A DNA stretch of 64,000 bases, from NCBI GenBank assembly GCA_024235615.1, contig JACKMB010000005.1:310001-374000 (forward strand), in the 5' to 3' direction. The notes beneath the pieces are model-generated. The model saw nothing but the letters and a program-made list of their open reading frames with translations. It did not search any database and was not told where the DNA came from. The first letter of the stretch is position 1. Every line of letters begins with the position of its first letter. This DNA comes from Thauera sp. (GTDB taxonomy: Bacteria > Pseudomonadota > Gammaproteobacteria > Burkholderiales > Rhodocyclaceae). Position numbers and translations under genes: made by a program. Shown here piece after piece: positions 56,817-64,000 of this stretch.

Positions 56817-58655
56817 TCAGTGCATCGCGTAGCGCAACGCGACGAAGGCACTCCTCCCCGGTGTTGCGAACCCCTTCGCAAGCTCATGGTCCTTGTCGAG
56901 AAGATTGTTGGCACGAACTTCGACGCTCCAGTCGCGCGCCATGGCGTAGTGGGCGTAGGCATCGACCAGACCGTAACCTCCGAGGCGGTTGGACACCGCG
57001 TTCGGCACCTGATCATAGCGCCGCCCCTTGCCGTTCCACTCCACCCCCCAGGTCCACGCGCCCACCGCACGCTCCAGCGCGAGCGCGCCGCCGACGCGCG
57101 CTCGGCGGCCGAGCTGATCGCCGGTCTTGTCGTCCTCCGCGTCGAGCAGGTCGACGCTGGCGCGCAGCCGGTAGTCGCCGAGCGCCGCGGACAGCGCCGC
57201 CTCGACCCCCTGGATGTTGGCCCTGCCCACATTGGAGGCGATGCCGGTGCTCCAGTCGATCAGGTTCCTGATGCGATTGTTGAAATAGGTCAGGTCGACA
57301 CCGACGCCGTTCCGCTCCCAGGCCACGCCCAGCTCGCGGTTGAGGGCCTCCTCGGGCTCGAGGTCGGGATTGCCGCCGAAGCAGCCCCAGGCACCGTAGC
57401 ACTCGACCGGGAAATAAAGATCGTTGAAGCTCGGTGCCTTGAACGCAGTGCCGATGCTGGCGTGAGCGCGCCACTCGGGGCTGAGTCGGTAACCGTAGGC
57501 AGCACTGCCTGTGGTCTTACCGCCGAATTGCGAGTTACGGTCGTGACGCGCATTTAGCTGGACGTTATGTCGATCGAATTCTCCGCCCCAGCCGATCAGG
57601 AAGGCGTTGATGTGGCGACGCGTCTTCTCGAAGTCGGAGGTGCTCTTCACGCGCTGCTGCAGGAACTCGTACGCCGCCATCAGCGAGCCGCCACCAAGGG
57701 CGATGTCGTGCTGCCAGCCCAACTGGCGCTGCGTGGTGTCGAAACGCGAACGCGTGCTCGCGTTCGACTGGTTGTCGAGGGCGTCCACACCGTGCCCGAA
57801 GCGCAGGGTGCTGGTCCAGTCGGCGGAATGCTGCTTGCGCAGATACGCGCCGAAGGTCTCGGCCCGCTTGTCGAGGTAGGAGTCGAAGGGCTGTGCCGCG
57901 TCGTACCAGTTGCGCATGTCGGAATACAGCACGTTGGCGCCGAGCTCGTCATTGCCGCCCAGGTCCAATGCCAGCGATGCGCTCAGGTAATCCTCGCGGA
58001 AGCCGTCGTCGTCGGCATCGGCAGCGCTCGCCGAATTCGGCCGCGCGTTAAAGCCGTCGCCACGCTCGTGCCCCGCGGTCAGGCTGTAGCGCAGACGCTC
58101 GCTCCCACCCGCCAGCGTGGCGCTCGCCTCGCGTGCGCCGTCGGTGCCGGCTCCGACGCGCACGGAGGGCTGAAAGCCCTCGCGGCCCTTGCGGGTGAAC
58201 ACCTGGATCACGCCACCGAGCGCGTCCGCGCCGTACAGCGCGCTGCCGGGGCCGCGCAGGATCTCGATCCGCTCGATGAGTTCGAGCGGGATCGTCTCCA
58301 GCACCGGAGAGCCGCTGGTGGCGGAGCCGATGCGCACCCCGTCGACCAGCACGAGCGTGTGTCCGGAATTCGCCCCGCGAATGAAGATGCTGCCGCTCGA
58401 ACCAGGCCCGCCGTTGCGCGCCATCTGCACACCGGGCCGTGAGGAGAGCAGCCCGAGGAGACTGGAGTGCCCGGCGCGGGCGATCTCGTCGCGCTCGATC
58501 ACATCGACGCTGGCCAGTGCCGCGTCGGCGCTGATTGGCTGGCGGGTGGCGGTCACGACGACGTGGCCGAGTTGGGCATCGGCCGCATGGACGGTCGGCG
58601 CGACGGAACAAGCGAGCGCGCACGCGGAAACGAGCGCGGAAAGACGGATTTTCAT
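56817..58655 (-). CDS. btuB: BtuB, TonB-dependent cobalamin receptor
   Basis: This 612-residue outer-membrane receptor has a signal peptide (to ~ residue 24, VHAAD), a TonB box-like GHVVVTATR, a plug domain (VDVIERDEIARAG, SGSIFIRGANSGHTLVLVDGVRIG, EILRGPGSALYGADALGGVIQVF) and a ~22-strand barrel ending in ...FVALRYAMH. The BtuB assignment rests on the plug sequence, the riboswitch and the btuCD neighbours. The start at 58655 gives a normal signal peptide. Confidence 0.95.
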   Translation of the reverse strand: MKIRLSALVSACALACSVAPTVHAADAQLGHVVVTATRQPISADAALASVDVIERDEIARAGHSSLLGLLSSRPGVQMARNGGPGSSGSIFIRGANSGHTLVLVDGVRIGSATSGSPVLETIPLELIERIEILRGPGSALYGADALGGVIQVFTRKGREGFQPSVRVGAGTDGAREASATLAGGSERLRYSLTAGHERGDGFNARPNSASAADADDDGFREDYLSASLALDLGGNDELGANVLYSDMRNWYDAAQPFDSYLDKRAETFGAYLRKQHSADWTSTLRFGHGVDALDNQSNASTRSRFDTTQRQLGWQHDIALGGGSLMAAYEFLQQRVKSTSDFEKTRRHINAFLIGWGGEFDRHNVQLNARHDRNSQFGGKTTGSAAYGYRLSPEWRAHASIGTAFKAPSFNDLYFPVECYGAWGCFGGNPDLEPEEALNRELGVAWERNGVGVDLTYFNNRIRNLIDWSTGIASNVGRANIQGVEAALSAALGDYRLRASVDLLDAEDDKTGDQLGRRARVGGALALERAVGAWTWGVEWNGKGRRYDQVPNAVSNRLGGYGLVDAYAHYAMARDWSVEVRANNLLDKDHELAKGFATPGRSAFVALRYAMH

Positions 58656-58799
58656 TGTCAGAACTCCCTTCGCCATGCCGCGCGTCCCCGCACGCCATGG
58701 CAACCTCACATGGACGCACCGCGAGCCGAGTCGAACCGAAGAGAGCAGGAGAACAAACCGCGCCCGTCGCCGCCACCCCGCGGCACATCCGCCAATCCG

Positions 58800-59012
58800 C
58801 GTTCCGGCCGGTCTCCGGGCTCGTGCGCTGTGCCGGCCTGATGGCCGGACGGGTGGGTCGCCTTCCCGGACATGGATGCCCAGTGGCTGCATGACGCACC
58901 TTGCGCGCACTTACCGTTGCGGGGGCAGCACAGGCATTGCGGCCTCGTTTGCGAGGGGCCGCGCACCTGTTTCCCGTTTAACCCGGGGCGAGAAACGCCC
59001 GCGGGCACCGAT
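58800..59012 (-). promoter_or_regulatory. Cobalamin riboswitch upstream of btuB
   Basis: Read on the minus strand: CGGTGCCCGCGGG, GGTTAAACGGGAAACAGGTGC, GCTGCCCCCGCAACGGTAAG and the B12 box GAGCCCGGAGACCGGCC (58806-58822). This is the full consensus order. It should repress the operon btuB-btuC-btuD-hipB-hipA-cobO-cobA-cobB when B12 is plentiful. About 145 bp of leader lies between it and btuB. Confidence 0.93.
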
Positions 59013-59119
59013 AACGCGTTGCCCCTTCCGGGGCAGTGGGGGCGGATGATACCGTACGGGGCAGTATCGTGCACTGCAAAAAGAGACAGGCAATTCACCA
59101 TGCAAGGCCAGGCAAGACG

Positions 59120-59668
59120 ATGACATGCGAACTCATCCTCGGCGGCGCGCGCTCGGGCAAGAGCCGCGAGGCCGAACGGCGTGCCGCCGGCTCCGGGCTG
59201 GCGGTCACGGTGATCGCCACCGCCGAGGCGCTCGACGAGGAGATGGGGGCACGCATCCGCCGCCACCAGGCCGACCGGCCGGCGGGCTGGCGCACGGTCG
59301 AGGCTCCGCTGGCGCTCGCCGAGGCGCTGCGGCGCGAGGCCGCGGCCGAGCGCTGCCTGATCGTCGACTGCCTCACGCTGTGGCTCTCCAACCTGCTCGC
59401 CGACGCCCACACCCTGCCCGCAGGCGCCACGGCCGAGGACCTGCCGCGTTTCCGCCACGAGCGCGACGGGCTGCTGGCCGCGCTGCCGACGCTGCCCGGC
59501 CGCATCGTCCTCGTCGCCAACGAGGTGGGGCTCGGCCTGGTGCCGGAGACGCCGCTCGGGCGGCTGTTCCGCGACGAGGCCGGACGTCTCAACCAGATGG
59601 TGGCGAGCGCATGCCGCCGGGTTGTCTTCGTCGCCGCCGGCCTGCCGCTGGTGCTGAAGGAAGGCTAA
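59120..59668 (+). CDS. cobU: CobU/CobP, adenosylcobinamide kinase/guanylyltransferase
   Basis: This 182-residue bifunctional enzyme phosphorylates adenosylcobinamide and then adds GMP. The P-loop is LILGGARSGKSREAE (residues ~5-19), followed by IVDCLTLWLSNLL, and RIVLVANEVGLGLVPETPLGR near the end with FRDEAGRLNQ. It is divergent from btuB and is the first gene of the nucleotide-loop run on the plus strand. Confidence 0.95.
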   Translation: MTCELILGGARSGKSREAERRAAGSGLAVTVIATAEALDEEMGARIRRHQADRPAGWRTVEAPLALAEALRREAAAERCLIVDCLTLWLSNLLADAHTLPAGATAEDLPRFRHERDGLLAALPTLPGRIVLVANEVGLGLVPETPLGRLFRDEAGRLNQMVASACRRVVFVAAGLPLVLKEG

Positions 59669-59703
59669 ACTTCGCGGCGAAGCACACTTTCCGGGAGAGG
59701 GCT

Positions 59704-60333
59704 GTGGGGCTGCCTGCACAGAAGCACAAGATGACGCTGGAAGACTTCCTGGCCTGGGAGGCGGAGCAGCCCGAGCGCTGGGAGTTCTTCAACGGCGAGG
59801 CCTTCATGATGGCGGGGGGGTCGGACGTCCACAACGCGATCAGCCTCAACACGGCTTTCGCCTTGCGCCAGACCCTGCGTGGCACGCGCTGCAACGTCTT
59901 CATGTCCGACGTCCGCCTGCGCCTGGCCGAATCGGACGACCTCTTCTACCCCGACGTCTTCGTCACATGCTCCGACGCGGACCGCGCCCGTCGCCAGGTC
60001 AAGGAAGACCCGGTCCTCATCGCCGAGGTGCTGTCGCCCTCGACCGAGGCCCATGACCGCGGCGACAAGTTCGCCGCCTATCGCCGCTTTGCGGGACTGA
60101 AGACCGTGCTCTTCCTGTCGCAGGACCGTGCCCACGTCGAGTGCTTCACCCGCGGCGACGACGGGCGCTGGGTGCTGAGCGAGGCGAGCGGCGAAACGGC
60201 CCGCCTCGCCCTGCCCGCCTTCGACTTCGAGCTCGCGCTCGCCGACCTCTATCGCGACCTGCCGGACGCGGAAGCCACCGACCCGGCGCCCATCCTCCCT
60301 CCCTCCACACCACGCCCGCCCCCCGCCGCATGA
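59704..60333 (+). CDS. Uma2-family putative restriction-like endonuclease
   Basis: This 209-residue PD-(D/E)xK nuclease-like protein (DUF820) has the family blocks [28 protein letters not shown] (catalytic Asp), [21 protein letters not shown] (catalytic Glu and Lys) and [12 protein letters not shown]. Function in the cell is unknown; the family is common and highly copied in some bacteria. Start taken as GTG 59704 with GGAGAGGG ahead; the ATG at 59731 is possible. It is wedged between cobU and cobT and overlaps cobT (ATGA), so it is translated with them. Confidence 0.88.
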   Translation: MGLPAQKHKMTLEDFLAWEAEQPERWEFFNGEAFMMAGGSDVHNAISLNTAFALRQTLRGTRCNVFMSDVRLRLAESDDLFYPDVFVTCSDADRARRQVKEDPVLIAEVLSPSTEAHDRGDKFAAYRRFAGLKTVLFLSQDRAHVECFTRGDDGRWVLSEASGETARLALPAFDFELALADLYRDLPDAEATDPAPILPPSTPRPPPAA

Positions 60334-61391
60334 AGCCCTACGCCATCGCCTCGCCCGATCCCCTGCTCTCCGCCGCGATCCGCCACAAGATCGACCGCAA
60401 GACCAAGCCGCACGGCGCGCTCGGCCGCCTGGAGGGGCTCGCGCACCAGATCGCGCTGGTCCAGCAGACCCTGGACCCCGAGCTGCGCCAGCCGCACATC
60501 GTCGTCTTCGCCGGCGACCATGGCGCGGCGCACGCCGGGGTGTCGGCCTATCCGCAGGACGTGACCTGGCAGATGGTGGAGAACTTCCTCGCCGGCGGCG
60601 CGGCAATCAACGTCTTCACCCGCCAGCTCGGGCTGGACCTCACCGTCGTCGACGCAGGCGTCAACCACGACTTCGGCAAGCGCGCAGGGCTGATCGACGC
60701 CAAGATCGCGCCCGGAACGGCCAACTACATCGAAGAGCCTGCGATCAGCGCAGCGCAGCGCGACGCAGCGCTCGAGCGCGGGCGCGGCATCGCGCACGCG
60801 CTCGCCGACAACGGCTGCAACTGCATCGGCCTGGGCGAGATGGGCATCGGCAACACCGCGTCGGCCTCGCTGCTCACCCACTGCCTGGTGGGTGCCGAGC
60901 ACGACGCCGAACTGTACACCGTCACCGGCCGCGGCACCGGCCTCGACGACCCCGGCCTCTACCGCAAGCGCAGCCTGCTCGCCCAGGCGCTGCAGCGCGG
61001 CGGGCGGACACACGACCCGCTGGAGGTGCTGGCGCAGTACGGCGGCTTCGAGATCGCCATGATGGCGGGCGCGATCCTCGGCGCGGCCGAGCGCCGCATG
61101 CTGGTGCTGATCGACGGCTTCATCGTCACCTCGGCCCTGCTCGTCGCCCACGGCCTGGCGCCGGCGGTGCTGTCGTACTGTGTGTTCGCGCACCGCTCGC
61201 AGGAGCCCGGCCACCGCGTGCAGCTCGACTTCCTGCAGGCCGAGCCGCTGATGGAGCTCGACCTGCGCCTCGGCGAAGGCACCGGCGCGGCGCTCGCCTT
61301 CCCGCTCGTGCAGGCTGCAGTCAATTTCATGAACGAGATGGCGAGCTTCGAGTCCGCCGGGGTGAGCGACCAGGCCCGCAGCCCGGACTGA
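60330..61391 (+). CDS. cobT: CobT, nicotinate-nucleotide:dimethylbenzimidazole phosphoribosyltransferase
   Basis: This enzyme makes alpha-ribazole phosphate, the lower base of B12. The 353-residue protein shows [55 protein letters not shown] and the C-terminal [17 protein letters not shown] with the catalytic Glu. It overlaps the Uma2 gene at the start and cobS at the stop (TGATG). Confidence 0.97.
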   Translation: MKPYAIASPDPLLSAAIRHKIDRKTKPHGALGRLEGLAHQIALVQQTLDPELRQPHIVVFAGDHGAAHAGVSAYPQDVTWQMVENFLAGGAAINVFTRQLGLDLTVVDAGVNHDFGKRAGLIDAKIAPGTANYIEEPAISAAQRDAALERGRGIAHALADNGCNCIGLGEMGIGNTASASLLTHCLVGAEHDAELYTVTGRGTGLDDPGLYRKRSLLAQALQRGGRTHDPLEVLAQYGGFEIAMMAGAILGAAERRMLVLIDGFIVTSALLVAHGLAPAVLSYCVFAHRSQEPGHRVQLDFLQAEPLMELDLRLGEGTGAALAFPLVQAAVNFMNEMASFESAGVSDQARSPD

Positions 61392-62218
61392 TGCGTTACC
61401 AGCTCGAACTCTTCCTTACCGCGCTCGGCTTCTTCACCCGCGTCCCGGTGCCCGCCTGGGTGCCGTGGTCGTCCGAGCGCATGAGCCACGCGGCGCGCTA
61501 CTTCGCGCTCGTGGGCTGGGTGGTGGGCGCAGCCGGTGCGCTCGGCTACCTCGCCCTTGCCTCGCTGCTGCCGCCCGCCGTGGCGGTGATCCTGTCGATG
61601 GCGCTCACCATCCGCCTGACCGGCGCCTTTCACGAGGACGGCTTCGCCGACAGCTGCGACGGCCTCGGCGGCGGCTGGGACAAGGCGCAGGTGCTGGCGA
61701 TCATGAAGGACTCGCGCATCGGCAGCTACGGCACCATCGGCATGGTGCTGATGCTGCTCGCCAAGGCGGCAGCGCTGATGGAGTTGGCTGCCCCGTCGGC
61801 GGTGGCCCCACTCGCCGGCTCGGCTGCGTCCGTTCCGCCTGCCGACCTCTTGCCGCCAGGCGTGGGCGTGGCGCTCGCCCTGCTCGTCGCCCATCCGCTG
61901 TCGCGCCTGGCCGCCACCGTGGTGATGCACCGCCTGCCCTACGTGCGCGCCGACGACTCTGCCAAGTCGGCCGCCGTCGCGCGCCCACTTGCGCCGGCCG
62001 AGCTCGCGCTGGCCGCCACCTGCGGCCTGCTGCCGCTGCTGCTGCTGCCGCCTGCCGGCGCGTTCTGCGCCCTGCTCGCCGCCATGGTGGCGACGGCCTG
62101 GACCGCGCGCCTCTTCCTGCGCCGGCTCGGCGGCTACACCGGCGACCTGCTCGGCGCCACCCAGCAGGCGAGCGAGCTCTCCATCTACCTCGGCCTGCTC
62201 GTGGTGGCGCCCCTGTAG
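61391..62218 (+). CDS. cobS: CobS, adenosylcobinamide-GDP ribazoletransferase
   Basis: This 275-residue membrane enzyme joins alpha-ribazole to adenosylcobinamide-GDP, giving the final B12 coenzyme (phosphate). It has [16 protein letters not shown] at the start, [35 protein letters not shown] with metal residues, and about six helices, ending [28 protein letters not shown]. Its TAG stop is part of the head of a REP palindrome, so the last residues may have been fixed by REP insertion. Confidence 0.95.
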   Translation: MRYQLELFLTALGFFTRVPVPAWVPWSSERMSHAARYFALVGWVVGAAGALGYLALASLLPPAVAVILSMALTIRLTGAFHEDGFADSCDGLGGGWDKAQVLAIMKDSRIGSYGTIGMVLMLLAKAAALMELAAPSAVAPLAGSAASVPPADLLPPGVGVALALLVAHPLSRLAATVVMHRLPYVRADDSAKSAAVARPLAPAELALAATCGLLPLLLLPPAGAFCALLAAMVATAWTARLFLRRLGGYTGDLLGATQQASELSIYLGLLVVAPL

Positions 62219-62420
62219 GAGCGGCGGCAGCCGCGAACACGGCGGCGCGGCATTTGACGCTGTTGCCCAATCGGACGGCTGCATTCGCGCCTCCCGGCGC
62301 TCCTACGCAAACCACCACGCACCCGCAGCCCCTGTGGAGCGGCGGCAGCCGCGAACACGACGGTGCAGCATTTGGCGCTGTTGTCCAATCCGACGGCTGC
62401 ATTCGCGCCTGCGGTACGCC
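62215..62420. repeat. REP cluster between cobS and cobC
   Basis: A full GCGGC-type REP (62215-62237) starts inside the cobS stop; an inverted GCGCC-type copy (62284-62306), a second GCGGC-type copy (62334-62355) and a degenerate inverted end (62402-62420) follow. The spacer GCTGTTGCCCAATCGGACGG is repeated with changes (about 62260-62280 and 62378-62398), so this is a two-unit relative of the 118-bp array. Confidence 0.85.
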
Positions 62421-62481
62421 AGGTCGCGGCGTGGCATCATCGGGGCACTGCCTGATCTCTCCGCCTGCTGCCCTCGAAGCC

Positions 62482-63054
62482 ATGCAACTGCACCTCATCC
62501 GCCACCCCCGCCCGGACGTCGCGCCCGGCATCTGCTACGGGCAGACCGACCTCGGCCTCGCCGAATCCGCGGCCGCGGTAGCCGCGCGGCTGCGGCCGCT
62601 GCTGCCGGAATCGTTCGCACTGCACGCCAGTCCGCTCGCGCGCGCGCGCCTGCTCGCCGAGGCACTGGGCACCCCGCGCCTCGACAATCGCCTCAAGGAG
62701 ATCCACTTCGGCGACTGGGAGGGGCGCAGCTTCGACGACATCGGCGCCGCCATCGACGACTGGGCCGCCGATCCGCTCGGGTTCCGGGCGCCGGGCGGTG
62801 AGTCGCCGCGCGAGATGGCGGCGCGGGTGCTGGCGTGGCTGGAGGAGCATGGGGTGACTCCGCGGACGCCGGATGCCGGATCGGAGTCGGCTCACCTCGT
62901 CGTCGTCGCCCACGGCGGCCCGCTGCGCGTGCTCGCCGGCCACCTCCTCGGCCTGCCGCCCGAGCGCTGGATCGGGCTCGACTTCGGCTGCGGGCAGGTG
63001 ACGCGGATCGATGTGGAAAGCTGGGGCACGGTGCTGAAGTGGTTCAATCGCTGA
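62482..63054 (+). CDS. cobC: CobC-like alpha-ribazole phosphatase (histidine phosphatase family)
   Basis: This 190-residue histidine phosphatase has HLIRHPRPDVAPG (phospho-His9 region; the RHG motif reads RHP), HASPLARARLLAEAL, EIHFGDWEGRSFDDI and VVVAHGGPLRVLAG with the second His. It removes the 5'-phosphate of alpha-ribazole phosphate or adenosylcobalamin phosphate. Its position after cobU-cobT-cobS supports this role. The REP cluster separates it from cobS. Confidence 0.9.
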   Translation: MQLHLIRHPRPDVAPGICYGQTDLGLAESAAAVAARLRPLLPESFALHASPLARARLLAEALGTPRLDNRLKEIHFGDWEGRSFDDIGAAIDDWAADPLGFRAPGGESPREMAARVLAWLEEHGVTPRTPDAGSESAHLVVVAHGGPLRVLAGHLLGLPPERWIGLDFGCGQVTRIDVESWGTVLKWFNR

Positions 63055-63216
63055 GGCCACGCGCGCCAAGGCCGCACCCGCGCAGTACAAATTCAGAGTA
63101 CGACATTTGGTTTGCGAGCCGCCTTGGCCGCACGTGAGCACAACCATCCATCCCATTCCGTTTCCACACCAGACTGCGGTCGATGCCTGCAATTGACCAC
63201 CGCCACCCGCTCCGAC

Positions 63217-64000
63217 ATGACGATCCTCTGGCTCATCACCGACAACAAACCCGGCCACCGCAGCCAATTGCAGGGGCTTGCGCAGGCGCTGGCGGCACGC
63301 ACGAAGGTAGACGCGCACTGGATCGACGCGCCCGCCGGGCGGAGCGCGTTGTGGCACTGGCTGGCCGGCCGCTTTCCACCCGGCGCCGGACTGCCCGACC
63401 CGGATCTCATCCTCGTCGCCGGCCACCGCACGCACCTCGCCGGCCTCGCCGCCCGACGCGCGCGCGGTGGCAGATTGATCGCGCTGATGCGGCCCAGCCT
63501 GCCGATGCGCTGGTTCGACCTGTGCGTGATCCCCCAGCACGACGCCCCGCCCGCCCGCGCCAACGTCATCGCCACCCGCGGCGTGCTCAACACCGCGCGT
63601 CCGAGCGCCGAGCGCGCAGCCGACCGCGGCCTGTTCCTGATCGGCGGACCGTCGAAGCACCACGGCTGGGACACCGCCGGCCTGCTCGCCCAGCTCGACG
63701 CCATCCTCGCCGCCACGCCGGACATGCGATGGACGCTCACCACCTCGCGGCGCACACCCGCCGACACCGAAGCCGCCCTGCTCGCGCTGCGCGGGCGCGG
63801 CGTGGACGTGCGCCCGGTGCACGACACCCCGCCCGGCTGGGCGATGGAGCAGGTCGCGCGCAGCGCACGGGCGTGGGTGACGGAGGACAGCGTGTCGATG
63901 GTGTACGAGAGCCTCACCGCCGGCGCTGCCACCGGCCTGCTCGCCGTGCCGCGCCTGGGCGAGACGCGCATCACCGCCGGTGTCGCCGAGTTGCAGCGGG
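63217..64000 (+). CDS. ELM1/GtrOC1-like putative nucleoside-diphosphate-sugar epimerase, N-terminal part
   Basis: The frame is open from the ATG at 63217 to the window end (261 codons seen). It begins MTILWLITDNKPGHRSQLQG and has DLILVAGHRTHLAGLAARR, IALMRPSLPMRWFDLCVIPQHD, LFLIGGPSKHHGWD and ARAWVTEDSVSMVYESLTAG, which are the blocks of the bacterial relatives of the ELM1 mitochondrial fission protein. These resemble GT-B glycosyltransferases, but the bacterial role is unknown. It is probably the next gene of the plus strand, 162 bp after cobC. Confidence 0.88.
   Translation, partial: MTILWLITDNKPGHRSQLQGLAQALAARTKVDAHWIDAPAGRSALWHWLAGRFPPGAGLPDPDLILVAGHRTHLAGLAARRARGGRLIALMRPSLPMRWFDLCVIPQHDAPPARANVIATRGVLNTARPSAERAADRGLFLIGGPSKHHGWDTAGLLAQLDAILAATPDMRWTLTTSRRTPADTEAALLALRGRGVDVRPVHDTPPGWAMEQVARSARAWVTEDSVSMVYESLTAGAATGLLAVPRLGETRITAGVAELQR

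Overview
The window is 64 kb of very GC-rich DNA with dense, mostly overlapping operons. The gene content is that of an environmental betaproteobacterium of the Thauera/Azoarcus type (Rhodocyclales): a membrane-bound periplasmic formate dehydrogenase with DUF3305/DUF3306 accessory genes, an early-cobalt-insertion vitamin B12 pathway, LysE/ArgP, HDOD/c-di-GMP signalling and many short REP palindromes. The genus is an inference from gene content; no rRNA, tRNA, phage or transposase gene was seen.

Region 1 (1-18 kb) is formate oxidation and its cofactor. A minus-strand operon (10065 to 962) runs DUF3305, DUF3306, a multi-cluster 4Fe-4S protein, a TorD-type chaperone, a small TAT-target protein, then the catalytic, electron-transfer, lipoprotein and cytochrome b subunits, and ends in a rho-independent terminator. 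Divergent to it are fdhD, mobA and a helix-turn-helix/binding-protein-like regulator. Next, on the minus strand, come an NAD-binding protein, HemJ, an NtrC-type regulator, its sensor kinase and mobB. fdhD and the two mob genes mature the molybdenum cofactor used by the dehydrogenase.

Region 2 (19-26.7 kb) is signalling and housekeeping: a 2Fe-2S flavoprotein reductase, an HDOD protein, an HDOD/GAF histidine kinase paired with a REC-PAS-GGDEF-EAL protein, a small cytochrome c and QueF.

Region 3 (26.7-44.2 kb) holds the first two B12 blocks: cobQ, divergent from cbiB-cobD-btuF; then, after an M48 protease and an RhlE helicase with an apparent frameshift, a cobalamin riboswitch followed by cbiM-cbiF-cbiX-cbiC-cbiD-cbiET-cbiL-cbiG-cbiG(C-terminal)-cbiH. 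Most neighbours in this run overlap by ATGA or GTGA. No CbiJ/CobK reductase was found.

Region 4 (44.2-50.4 kb) is mixed: a CoA-transferase, a striking array of five and a half 118-bp units built of inverted REP pairs, a CBS-domain protein, phosphatidylserine decarboxylase, and the lysE/argP pair embedded in REP clusters.

Region 5 (50.4-64 kb) completes B12. The minus-strand operon btuB-btuC-btuD-hipB-hipA-cobO-cobA-cobB starts behind a second cobalamin riboswitch and carries a complete hipBA toxin-antitoxin module in its middle. The divergent plus-strand run is cobU-uma2-cobT-cobS-cobC, followed by a partial ELM1-like gene. Together the blocks cover cobalt/corrinoid uptake, corrin ring synthesis, adenosylation and lower-loop assembly.
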